Source of the DNA: Longitalea luteola
Lineage (GTDB): Bacteria; Bacteroidota; Bacteroidia; Chitinophagales; Chitinophagaceae
DNA length: 64,000 bases
NCBI RefSeq assembly: GCF_017356035.1
Contig: NZ_JAFIQX010000003.1
Span: forward strand, 620,001-684,000
Direction of reading: 5' to 3'
Below, piece after piece: positions 24,912 through 32,669 of this stretch. The notes under the pieces were generated by a model, which searched no databases, was not told the origin of the DNA, and saw only the letters and a list, made by a program, of their open reading frames with translations. A program made the translations under genes and the position numbers. The first letter of the stretch is position 1. Each line of letters opens with the position of its first letter.

Positions 24912-25463
24912 TCAGGAAGCGATGGCAGCAGCCAGGCCTCCCTGTTTTGGTCTTTTTCGTTTCAGGAGCAGCGCGCTGATCAGGGAAACGACCACACCTA
25001 TTGGCAGTACTTCCACATAGGTCAGCAATACCACGAAGAGCGGATTTTTGTACATTTCCCTGTACCAATTCATTTGTTGATTTGTTTTATTCAACTCCAG
25101 TTGGCTGGCGCCGCTTGCTTTTGCTTCGGTGATCATATGGGTGCAGTATTTATCCATCCAGTCGGGAACGAACAAATAATATTCTATCACCCATACCAGC
25201 ACGTACAAAGTAGAAGCGATGAGGGTGATGAATAATCCGGTCTTGAAAGCCCTGCCAAAACTGATAACACCGCCGTTATACTTGTCACGGTAATTTTTAA
25301 TGCCAACAAAAATGAATGCGAAGGCTACCAGCATACCGGCATACCCCACTATTTCATTGGCTTTAAAATCGGCGTTGAAGTAACAGTTAAGGGTGGAATA
25401 CACCATAAAAGCAGTAATGATCAAACCGGAAAGCAGACCAAATACTAAAGCATTTTTTTTCAT
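24912..25463 (-). CDS. DUF4199 membrane protein
   Basis: A 183-residue inner-membrane protein with four hydrophobic segments: GLLSGLIITAFMVYSTL, IVGYAGMLVAFAFIFVGIK, TGLFITLIASTLYVLVWVIEYY and VVLLTYVEVLPIGVVVSLISALLL. The FVGIKNYRDKYNGGVISFGRAFKTGL pattern is characteristic of the Bacteroidota DUF4199 family. Function is unknown. It is placed upstream of the VOC gene and downstream of the LuxR gene, which may regulate both. Confidence 0.88.
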   Translation of the reverse strand: MKKNALVFGLLSGLIITAFMVYSTLNCYFNADFKANEIVGYAGMLVAFAFIFVGIKNYRDKYNGGVISFGRAFKTGLFITLIASTLYVLVWVIEYYLFVPDWMDKYCTHMITEAKASGASQLELNKTNQQMNWYREMYKNPLFVVLLTYVEVLPIGVVVSLISALLLKRKRPKQGGLAAAIAS

Positions 25464-25607
25464 TTGTTTTTCTTTAAATGATTAAGATCACCAGCCTGGT
25501 ACCGGGGCGGGTTACGCTACAAATGTGAAGTGCGAAACGGAAATTCCGTTCATACTTTCGGGTGATTTTGGTGTCACCCTCCATATTTATACTTCCGGGT
25601 GAATGCT

Positions 25608-26081
25608 TTAAGGAATGAGGTTCAATCTCTTAGCTTTTTCAATAGCCTGTGTCCGGCGTTTTACATCGAGTTTTTCAAAGATGCGGGAAGAATGGGTCTT
25701 TATGGTGTTCAGTGATACAAATAGTCGGGCGGCGATCTCCTGGTTGCTCAAACCCTCCGCAATTAATTGCAGTACTTCCAGTTCCCTTTTGCTCAATCCC
25801 AGTTTTTCCAGTTCAGCTTCATTGGTAGTGAAATCGGGCGACGGCATTTTATACACTTCCTTTTCGACGATCACGGTCTGCACTTTTGGCCTGGCCAGTT
25901 TCAACGCCAGCCAAATACCCAGGGCGGTAAAAATAAGGGCAATGGCGCCGATATAGATTTCGAGCGCATGATCCATTATGAGAAAACGCAATTCGAGCCA
26001 CTTCAAAATAAAAAGTAATACGGCCATTGAAACGCCATACAGGATCGGGTGTTTATATTTTGCCAGTTGCCTGAAAGCCAT
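25608..26081 (-). CDS. Membrane-anchored LuxR-type transcriptional regulator
   Basis: A 157-residue protein with two N-terminal hydrophobic segments ([19 protein letters not shown] and [19 protein letters not shown]) and a C-terminal LuxR helix-turn-helix (residues 92-157): [45 protein letters not shown]. There is no receiver domain; the membrane segments imply sensing at or in the inner membrane. It is encoded 144 bp upstream of the DUF4199-VOC pair on the same strand and probably regulates it. It is one of several Bacteroidota regulators of the type two-TM plus LuxR. Confidence 0.9.
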   Translation of the reverse strand: MAFRQLAKYKHPILYGVSMAVLLFILKWLELRFLIMDHALEIYIGAIALIFTALGIWLALKLARPKVQTVIVEKEVYKMPSPDFTTNEAELEKLGLSKRELEVLQLIAEGLSNQEIAARLFVSLNTIKTHSSRIFEKLDVKRRTQAIEKAKRLNLIP

Positions 26082-26131
26082 CTTGTAATTATTAACGGAT
26101 CGGTATTATAAAAATACAGTATTTAAAGGAA

Positions 26132-26220
26132 AACGCAGAACCTGCCTGGGGGCAGGCGGGTTCTGCGTTCAGCGTTCAGCGTTCTTCGTTCTGCGTTAAG
26201 CGTTCAGCGTTCAGCGTTCT
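26132..26220. repeat. Hairpin plus GCGTTCA heptamer array
   Basis: AACGCAGAACC (26132-26142) and GGTTCTGCGTT (26159-26169) are exact reverse complements enclosing CCTGCC/GGCAGG, forming a long hairpin. The right arm merges into eight heptamers (GCGTTCA, GCGTTCA, GCGTTCT, TCGTTCT, GCGTTAA, GCGTTCA, GCGTTCA, GCGTTCT) at 26165-26220. The array ends 5 bp from the stop codon of the next gene, at its 3' end. Confidence 0.93.
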
Positions 26221-26225
26221 GCGTA

Positions 26226-27431
26226 TTATTCCATAGTCACCGGTATAAATACCAATGGTGTAGGTAAACACGAAGCGCCGGGCGGAGAATAGGTTAATTT
26301 GATCGTTTGCTCCTCGCCGTTGGCCGCAGGCGGAAATACCTGTATCAGCACGGCTTCAGGCGCCTTTTTGGTTACCAGTTTATCGGCTGGTAATTGTATA
26401 ATGCCTTCTTTGAACTTTCCTTTACTTACTACCATGGTGTTAGCCATAGCCCCACACCATTGTCCGTTATCGCTGCGGGCGTTCCAGGTAACAAGGGCCA
26501 GTCCGCGCCCATCGGTGCTCTTCCATTTGATCTCCATATTATACAATACACCGTAGTTGCCGGCCAGGGTGGCAATGCGGCCACTGTTGCTTTCTTTACC
26601 CAACACCCAGCCATCCTGTTTGCCATCGGCTACAATGATCTGTGAAATTCCATCTTTGGTATCGATGGTATTTTGAGTGAGCAGCCGGTAATTACTTACG
26701 CCAAAAATGCCACGGCCTGCGCCGCTCTGGCTTTTTGACGGCAGTATATTTTTGATGCGCGCATAGGCAGCAGCCGTAGAAGAAGTAGTATTGGTTTGTA
26801 ACACGCTTACTTCACCGGGCTGATCGATCACAAATTCATAAAAACCATGCACCAGTTCATCGTATTTCACCGTAAACTTTTCCTGCGCCGGATCTATGGC
26901 CATAACACTGCCTGGTTGAATGGTGCGGAAACTGCTTTGCGGGGTAGAAGCAAAGAAATCGGCCAACCCCTGCTTGCCCGCATGAAAATAACTGGTAGTT
27001 GGTTTTTGCGAAGAGTATTTCAGCATGCGAAGCCGCATAGGTGCTTTCCCGGTATTTTTTATTACCGCTACGATCCGGGTGGTGATCTTTGCCGGCTCTT
27101 TAACCCCGTTTACATTATAAACATACAACCTGACCGTGCCGGGTTCAACCGCTTCTCGGAATGCGATGGCTTCCGGTACCCGGATATACTCCGGATCATC
27201 GGAGATCAGGTACTGGGGGCCCGGCAGCACGATCTTCTGGTAAGGGTTCTGCGGCAGTTTTTCTGTTAATATGCCCGGCAGTTCCACTACAGTGCCCTGG
27301 GGAGCGTTCACCAGTTTCTTATTTAATTCCGCATCGATCGTCGATTGCGCATGGGCAAGGGTTTGAACGAGCAGTGAAATGCCCAACGCCAGCATGTATC
27401 TTGAAAGGCTTTTCTTTGGCAGCAGTTTCAT
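26226..27431 (-). CDS. Secreted protein of unknown function (401 residues)
   Basis: I do not recognise a named family. A signal peptide (about 1-29, ending LVQTLAHAQS) is clear. Residues 30-220 look beta-rich, with TRIVAVIKNTGKAPMRLRMLKYSS and PGEVSVLQTNTTSS, suggesting an immunoglobulin-like or copper-protein-like fold. Residues 240-400 include GGRIFGV-like loops, DGWVLGKESNSGRIATLAGNYGVLYNMEIKW and CGAMANTMVVSKGKFKEG. Cysteines are few. It lies downstream of the ROK gene on the same strand, and an ATTTATAAAT palindrome identical in core to that at the ROK/AGE promoter lies 67 bp upstream. It may therefore belong to the amino-sugar regulon. Confidence 0.75.
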   Translation of the reverse strand: MKLLPKKSLSRYMLALGISLLVQTLAHAQSTIDAELNKKLVNAPQGTVVELPGILTEKLPQNPYQKIVLPGPQYLISDDPEYIRVPEAIAFREAVEPGTVRLYVYNVNGVKEPAKITTRIVAVIKNTGKAPMRLRMLKYSSQKPTTSYFHAGKQGLADFFASTPQSSFRTIQPGSVMAIDPAQEKFTVKYDELVHGFYEFVIDQPGEVSVLQTNTTSSTAAAYARIKNILPSKSQSGAGRGIFGVSNYRLLTQNTIDTKDGISQIIVADGKQDGWVLGKESNSGRIATLAGNYGVLYNMEIKWKSTDGRGLALVTWNARSDNGQWCGAMANTMVVSKGKFKEGIIQLPADKLVTKKAPEAVLIQVFPPAANGEEQTIKLTYSPPGASCLPTPLVFIPVTME

Positions 27432-27497
27432 AATAATAGGGATGAAAATGATTGAAGTAAATAAAAAATATTATTAATTAAAGCAAACTTAATTATA

Positions 27498-27511
27498 ATA
27501 TTTATAAATAT
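27498..27511. promoter_or_regulatory. Candidate ROK operator ATATTTATAAATAT
   Basis: A perfect 14-bp palindrome 67 bp upstream of the secreted-protein start codon. Its core ATTTATAAAT is shared with the larger palindrome at 29216-29235. AT-rich palindromes are typical operators of ROK repressors such as NagC and Mlc. Regulation is inferred. Confidence 0.45.
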
Positions 27512-27621
27512 CGGCTGTAAGCGGCATTAAAATTTGGGAGATCTAGGGGCGTAATAGCTGTTAACCTTTTTCGGGACTGAGCAAAGACACAGCTTACCCT
27601 TCTTCGCAAATCCTTCGCAAG

Positions 27622-27643
27622 TTCTTCGCAAATTTGCGAAGAA
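27622..27643. repeat. Perfect 22-bp palindrome
   Basis: TTCTTCGCAAA and its exact reverse complement TTTGCGAAGAA are directly joined with no loop. Further copies of the arms lie at about 27600-27609 and 27677-27687, so several alternative foldings are possible. It lies at the 3' side of the ROK gene. Confidence 0.92.
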
Positions 27644-27860
27644 GCCTAAGAGAGATCTAAGAGAAGTCTAAGAGAAGTTGCGAAGAAATTTACCGCTTTT
27701 TATCCTGTCTGATGCCGAAGAAGCCGGGCAGAAGCGGAGACTGTCAGGCTATCCGATACGCTGCCACCGACTTTTACAATGACAACGAGACTCTGAATTT
27801 CGAACCATACACTTTGAACCTTGAACTGTGAACTTACAACTGTGAACTTTAAACTAATAG

Positions 27861-29096
27861 TTAAGAGTTGATAGCCAGCAACTTATCCCTGGCGATCAAA
27901 CAGCCGCCGATAACGCCGGCCTGTTCATGGAGTTTCGACATGTGCAGTTGTGTATCGTTATTCACCAGGCTGAGGGAGTATTTGTTCAATGCACTGCGGA
28001 TCGGCAGCCGGATGTAATCACCGGTTTCGGCCAGGGTTCCGCCCAGGATCACCAGCTCGGGGTTGAAAATATTGATGATCACCGAAATACCGCGGCCGAT
28101 CTTTTCACCAATGCCGGCAATCAGTTCTATGCTCAGTACGTCCTCGTTTTTCGTTGCCTGAATGATATCTGCCAGGCGCAGATCATCGGGCAGTTTATGG
28201 TTCGTGAGCAGGGAAGAAGAAGACCCCTGTTCTATCTTTTCTTTGAACAACCGGATCAATGCCTGGCCGCTGGCCTCGGTTTCGAGGCAGCCTTTTTTGC
28301 CGCAATGGCAGATAATTTCGTTCGAGAACAGCGGTATATGCCCGAATTCGCCCCCAAAACCCGATTTGCCACGATAGATCTTGCCGTCGATCATGATGCC
28401 CAAACCGATGCCGTAATCGAGGTTAACGAACAGCACATTCTTTTCGTCGCGCACGATCCCGTTATGGAATTCTCCATAGGCCATCGCCCTGGAGTCGTTC
28501 TCGATGAACGTCCGGATGCCGATGGCCTTCTCCAGCGTGGCGCTCAGCGGCTCCTCATGAAAATGGAAAAAACTGTAGCTATAGCCACTTTCGCTGTTAA
28601 TGCGGCCCGACAGGTTTACACACATCGCCAGGATATTGCGGCTTTGCACCGGCAGGGTGCCGATAAAATGCTGGATGATCTTAAGCAGTTGGTCGAACGA
28701 TTCCTGCGTATTGGCAAGCACATACGGTACATGCATTTCAGCCGTCACCAGGTTCTTTTTGAAATCCAACAGGCCCAGGTTCACATAATAATGCTTCACA
28801 TCTACCCCGATAAAAAAGCCCGACTCCGCTACCAGTCCGTACATGCTGGCCCTTCTTCCTCCTTTTGAATCCACCTTCCCGTAATCCTTTACCAGTCCGT
28901 CTGTAATCAAATCATTGATGAGGCTGGTGATCTTCGGAACGCTGATGTTCAATGCCTGGGCCAGGTCGGTGATGGTCGTATTGCCATTCGCATCGAGATG
29001 ATTGATGATCGTGCGCTTCAGGGCCTTGTTCTTAAAAGCCACGCCCGACGTGGTCTCATCTGAAAACAGTTCAAATATGCTTTGCTGGCCGGTCAT
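27861..29096 (-). CDS. ROK-family transcriptional repressor
   Basis: A 411-residue NagC/Mlc/XylR-type repressor. Residues 25-85 form a winged helix-turn-helix (LKRTIINHLDANGNTTITDLAQALNISVPKITSLINDL...). Residues 92-405 are a ROK sugar-binding domain: FIGVDVKHYYVNLGLLDF, IENDSRAMAYGEFHNG, NLDYGIGLGIMIDGKIYRGKSGFGGEFGHIPL, and the zinc motif CHCGKKGCLETEASG. The presence of a DNA-binding domain marks it as a regulator rather than a kinase. It is divergent from the epimerase gene, and the 177-bp gap carries an AT-rich palindrome. An amino sugar or its phosphate is the expected inducer; this is inferred from context. Confidence 0.93.
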   Translation of the reverse strand: MTGQQSIFELFSDETTSGVAFKNKALKRTIINHLDANGNTTITDLAQALNISVPKITSLINDLITDGLVKDYGKVDSKGGRRASMYGLVAESGFFIGVDVKHYYVNLGLLDFKKNLVTAEMHVPYVLANTQESFDQLLKIIQHFIGTLPVQSRNILAMCVNLSGRINSESGYSYSFFHFHEEPLSATLEKAIGIRTFIENDSRAMAYGEFHNGIVRDEKNVLFVNLDYGIGLGIMIDGKIYRGKSGFGGEFGHIPLFSNEIICHCGKKGCLETEASGQALIRLFKEKIEQGSSSSLLTNHKLPDDLRLADIIQATKNEDVLSIELIAGIGEKIGRGISVIINIFNPELVILGGTLAETGDYIRLPIRSALNKYSLSLVNNDTQLHMSKLHEQAGVIGGCLIARDKLLAINS

Positions 29097-29215
29097 GGAG
29101 GATGAAAGTTTTTAATAATTTTTTAATTATCTAAGGTAAAAGGATGATTCTTAAGTAGAAACCCTGGTTACCGCCTTTTTGTAAATAAAATATTTTAGTA
29201 ATGATTACTTGATAA

Positions 29216-29235
29216 TAAATTTATTTATAAATTTA
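29216..29235. promoter_or_regulatory. Candidate ROK operator between ROK and AGE genes
   Basis: An 18-of-20 palindrome with arms TAAATTTAT and ATAAATTTA, centred about 48 bp upstream of the epimerase start codon. It contains the core ATTTATAAAT also found at 27498-27511. The location in the divergent gap fits autoregulation by the ROK protein plus control of the epimerase. Seen directly as a palindrome; function inferred. Confidence 0.5.
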
Positions 29236-29273
29236 CTCAGCAAAGATAAAATAAATTAAAATAACACCGAACT

Positions 29274-30485
29274 ATGACTGCTGATGAACGGAATGTAGGC
29301 CTTGTAGCGGAGAAAAAGACCAAAAACAACCAGGAAGGGGTTGAATATGCAGCCCTTTACCGCCAGGAACTGCTGGAAAGTGTGCTGCCCTTCTGGATGA
29401 AGTACAGTAAAGATGAACAGCATGGCGGTTATTTTACCTGTCTCGACCGGGAAGGAAAAGTATACGACACCGATAAGTTCATGTGGTTGCAGGGTCGCGA
29501 AGTATGGTGCTTCAGCTATATGTATAATAATGTAGCGAAAAACGATAGTTGGCTGAACATGGCCCTGCATGGCGCCGCCTTTATGGAAAAACATGGCCGC
29601 GATGCGGAAGGCAACTGGTACTTCTCCCTTACCGCCGATGGCAAACCCCTGGTGCAGCCTTACAACATTTTCAGCGATTGCTTTGCCGCCATGGCCTTTG
29701 CCTCCCTCGATAAAGCATTGCCTGCCGACCGGTATAAAGAAATAGCAGTTACCACATTCGAAAATATTATCCGCCGCCAGCACAACTGGAAAGGCGTATA
29801 TAATAAAGCCTATCCGGGCACCCGCGCTTTGAAGAGTTTCAGTCTGCCCATGATCCTGTGCAACCTTTCATTGGAGTTGGAGCACATTATAGGTACCACC
29901 CGGGTAAATGAACTCGCACCGGCAGTGATCCATGAAGTGATGGACATCTTCTATAAACAGGAATACGGCTTGATCCTGGAGAACGTTCACGCGAATGGCC
30001 AGTTCTGCAACAGCTTTGAGGGCCGGCTGATCAATCCGGGTCATACCATCGAGGCCATGTGGTTCATTATGGACCTGGCCAAACGCTTCAATGATCAGCA
30101 ATTGATCAAAAAAGCTGTTGACATTATGCTGCACACGCTGGAATATGGCTGGGATAAAGAATTTGGCGGCATCCTCTATTTCATGGATGTGTTGGGCCAT
30201 CCGCCGCAGCAATTGGAGTGGGATCAGAAATTGTGGTGGGTGCATGCGGAAGCACTTGTAGCGCTTGCCAAGGGCTTTACGCTTACCGGCGACGAACGTT
30301 GCTGGAAATGGTTTAAGAAAGTACACGACTATACCTGGAAACACTTCCGCGATGAACAATATGGCGAATGGTTCGGCTACCTCAACCGCCAGGGCGATGT
30401 ATTGCTGAACCAGAAGGGCGGTAAATGGAAGGGATGTTTTCATGTTCCCAGGGCGCTCTATCAGGTGTGGAAGACGTTGGGTTAA
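29274..30485 (+). CDS. N-acylglucosamine 2-epimerase (AGE family)
   Basis: A 403-residue (alpha/alpha)6-barrel protein of the AGE/renin-binding-protein family, which interconverts N-acetylmannosamine and N-acetylglucosamine. Family marks are [28 protein letters not shown] near residue 45-75, the catalytic His region [15 protein letters not shown] near 254 and [14 protein letters not shown] near 320, then [26 protein letters not shown] at the end. It is cytoplasmic, without signal peptide. It is divergent from the ROK repressor and heads the plus-strand locus. Related cellobiose or mannose 2-epimerases cannot be excluded by motif alone, but the NagB, NagX-like and ROK context supports an N-acetylated substrate. 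Confidence 0.9.
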   Translation: MTADERNVGLVAEKKTKNNQEGVEYAALYRQELLESVLPFWMKYSKDEQHGGYFTCLDREGKVYDTDKFMWLQGREVWCFSYMYNNVAKNDSWLNMALHGAAFMEKHGRDAEGNWYFSLTADGKPLVQPYNIFSDCFAAMAFASLDKALPADRYKEIAVTTFENIIRRQHNWKGVYNKAYPGTRALKSFSLPMILCNLSLELEHIIGTTRVNELAPAVIHEVMDIFYKQEYGLILENVHANGQFCNSFEGRLINPGHTIEAMWFIMDLAKRFNDQQLIKKAVDIMLHTLEYGWDKEFGGILYFMDVLGHPPQQLEWDQKLWWVHAEALVALAKGFTLTGDERCWKWFKKVHDYTWKHFRDEQYGEWFGYLNRQGDVLLNQKGGKWKGCFHVPRALYQVWKTLG

Positions 30486-30690
30486 ATAGTTAACCAGTTG
30501 ACCAGTTGATAAGGTTGACAAGTTGATACGGAGACAAAGTTAATAAGTTGATAAAGGAAGGTAAACTAAGAATTTTGAAGTATGAGGTAAAAAATAGGAG
30601 GCAGGCAGACAATAAAGATGTACAAAATTCGAGCGTTTTCTTTTAGCCTTCTGCTTTTTGCCTTTAGCCTTTTGCCTTTCGATAACGATT
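30486..30690. repeat. Octamer/heptamer repeat gap (GTTGACCA, GCCTTTT)
   Basis: The 284-bp gap after the epimerase gene starts with degenerate octamers (AGTTGACC, AGTTGATA, GGTTGACA, AGTTAATA) at 30486-30560. A GCCTTTT/GCCTTCT heptamer run lies at about 30645-30680. The remainder before the FAD oxidoreductase start has no clear feature. Confidence 0.75.
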
Positions 30691-30769
30691 GCTGCCTTGC
30701 AGCTATTACCATTGACCATTTGTACGCCGAAACCTTTCAGTAAAGGATTCACAAAAAATAATCGCTGCA

Positions 30770-32620
30770 ATGAAATATAAACTGATACTACTGCTGGTAC
30801 TGCTTAACAGTCTGCTGCTCCGGGCACAACCTGTTTACAAAACAGATGTGCTGATCATTGGTGGCGGAGCCAGCGGAACAATGGCGGGCATACAATCGGC
30901 CCGTTTGGGCGTCAACACGGTCATCGTGGAAGCCACCAACTGGTTAGGCGGCATGTTAACAGCAGCAGGTGTATCGGCCATCGATGGCAACCATCGCATG
31001 CCCTCCGGCTTATGGGGCGAATTCAGGCAGCACTTATATGATCATTATGGCGGTCCCGATTCTGTAGAGACCGGTTGGGTAAGCAACACCCTGTTTGAAC
31101 CGCATGTAGGCAATCAGCTCCTTCAAAAAATGGCCGCCGCAGAAAAAGCGCTGCAGGTATGGTTCAACACCCAATGGTTATCGGTAAAGCGCGAACAACA
31201 ACAATGGACCGTAACCGTAACACAGGGAAAGAAACAACGTATTATTTCAGCCAGGATATTGATCGATGCTACCGAACTGGGCGATGTGCTGGCCGCAGCC
31301 GGCGCCGGTTACCGCATCGGAATGGATAGCCGCTTTGATACCAGGGAAGAACAGGCGCCGGAAAAAGCCAATGATATTATCCAGGACCTCACCTATGTGG
31401 CCGTATTAAAAGATTATGGCGCCAAAGCCGATAAGACGATCCCCAAACCAGCAGGTTATGACGCGAGTGTATTCGGTTGCTCCTGCGACGTAAGTGACCC
31501 TGCATCGTTCGATAGTCCGCAGAACAACTGTTTCCGCATGATGCAATATGGCCGGTTGCCCCGCAATAAATACATGATCAACTGGCCTAAGTGCGGCAAC
31601 GACTATTACGTAAACCTTATAGAGAAAAGCCCGGCAGAAAGGGAGCAGGCGTTAAAAGAAGCCAAATTGCATACGCTGCGTTTTGTGTATTACCTGCAAA
31701 CCGCATTAGGCTATAAACACCTCGGACTGGCCGATGATGAGTTTGCCACCGCCGATAAGCTGCCGATGATCCCGTATCACCGGGAGTCGCGCCGGGTAAA
31801 AGGGCTGGTAACTTTCACCCTGCCACATGTAGCCACACCTTATGAAACGCCCATGCCCTTATACCGTACCGGTATAGCCGTAGGCGATTATACAATAGAT
31901 CATCATCACCTGAAGAATCCTTCAGCGCCAGCCATTGACTTTGTGAAGATCAAAGTGCCATCGTATAATGTACCCATGGGCAGCTTGATTCCCCAGGGTG
32001 TTGATGGATTGATCGTTGCAGAAAAAAGCATCAGTGTTAGCAATATCGTCAATGGCGCTACGCGGTTGCAGCCCGTTGTAATGCAGCTGGGCCAGGCGGC
32101 AGGGGTTATGGCAGCCCTGTGTGTGCAGCAACAGGTGCAACCCGCGCAGTTGAAAGTACGTGACGTGCAAACAGCGTTACTAAAAGCAAAAGGGTACATC
32201 ATGCCTTTCATAGACGTACCGGCCACTGATCCGCATTTCAGCATCATTCAGAAAATAGGTGCTGCCGGTTTGTTGAAAGGAACAGGTGTGCCGTATATGT
32301 GGGCCAACCAAACCTGGTTTTATCCCGAACAACCCATACCGGCCTACGAGCTGGTGCAGGCGCTACGGTTGTACTATCCATCATTGAAAAATTACTGGTC
32401 TGCTTCCGGCGCCTTGTGCACGGTGCCGGAGTTCGTAAAGATCATAAAGCAGGCCGGTATGGTTATATCAGAGCAACAGGCTGTTAACGATCTGAAAAGC
32501 GCCGGTATACAACCCGCCGGCCTTTCAGATCACCTGAGCAGGCGGGCTATTGCCGTACTGCTTGACAAATACCTTCATCCTTTCGAAAAGCCGGTAAAAA
32601 TTTCAGGCGATTTGAAATAA
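30770..32620 (+). CDS. Secreted FAD-dependent oxidoreductase with C-terminal SLH-like segment
   Basis: A 616-residue exported flavoprotein. The signal peptide is MKYKLILLLVLLNSLLLRAQ. The Rossmann dinucleotide motif VLIIGGGASGTMAGIQSARLG is at about residues 28-48, followed by WLGGMLTAAGVSAIDG. Later it has ATELGDVLAAAGAGYRIGMDS and GVDGLIVAEKSISVSNIVNGATRLQPVVMQLGQAAGVMAAL, typical of the PF12831 FAD_oxidored family. From residue 478 the segment FIDVPATDPHFSIIQKIG... FYPEQPIPAYELVQALRLYYP resembles an S-layer homology repeat. It probably oxidises a sugar or modifies a glycan in the periplasm; the substrate is unknown. It precedes susC by 49 bp, so it is likely in the same operon. Confidence 0.86.
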   Translation: MKYKLILLLVLLNSLLLRAQPVYKTDVLIIGGGASGTMAGIQSARLGVNTVIVEATNWLGGMLTAAGVSAIDGNHRMPSGLWGEFRQHLYDHYGGPDSVETGWVSNTLFEPHVGNQLLQKMAAAEKALQVWFNTQWLSVKREQQQWTVTVTQGKKQRIISARILIDATELGDVLAAAGAGYRIGMDSRFDTREEQAPEKANDIIQDLTYVAVLKDYGAKADKTIPKPAGYDASVFGCSCDVSDPASFDSPQNNCFRMMQYGRLPRNKYMINWPKCGNDYYVNLIEKSPAEREQALKEAKLHTLRFVYYLQTALGYKHLGLADDEFATADKLPMIPYHRESRRVKGLVTFTLPHVATPYETPMPLYRTGIAVGDYTIDHHHLKNPSAPAIDFVKIKVPSYNVPMGSLIPQGVDGLIVAEKSISVSNIVNGATRLQPVVMQLGQAAGVMAALCVQQQVQPAQLKVRDVQTALLKAKGYIMPFIDVPATDPHFSIIQKIGAAGLLKGTGVPYMWANQTWFYPEQPIPAYELVQALRLYYPSLKNYWSASGALCTVPEFVKIIKQAGMVISEQQAVNDLKSAGIQPAGLSDHLSRRAIAVLLDKYLHPFEKPVKISGDLK

Positions 32621-32669
32621 TGACCGGAATAAAAACCAGCAACCTCCACTTTTTAACCAATGTAACTGT

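Larger units (their letters stand above)
27432..27860. other. 429-bp gap between ROK gene and secreted protein gene
   Basis: The left 90 bp are extremely AT-rich and carry the candidate operator at 27498. The middle (27586-27690) is an inverted-repeat cluster of TTCTTCGCAA/TTGCGAAGAA with three 11-bp CTAAGAGAAGT-type units between. The right part (27795-27855) is a degenerate TGAACTT heptamer array. No gene is visible. Confidence 0.6.

Noticed and set aside
27927-28868. 313-codon plus-strand frame antisense to the ROK gene
   Set aside because: The ROK frame has helix-turn-helix and zinc motifs; the antisense translation shows none.
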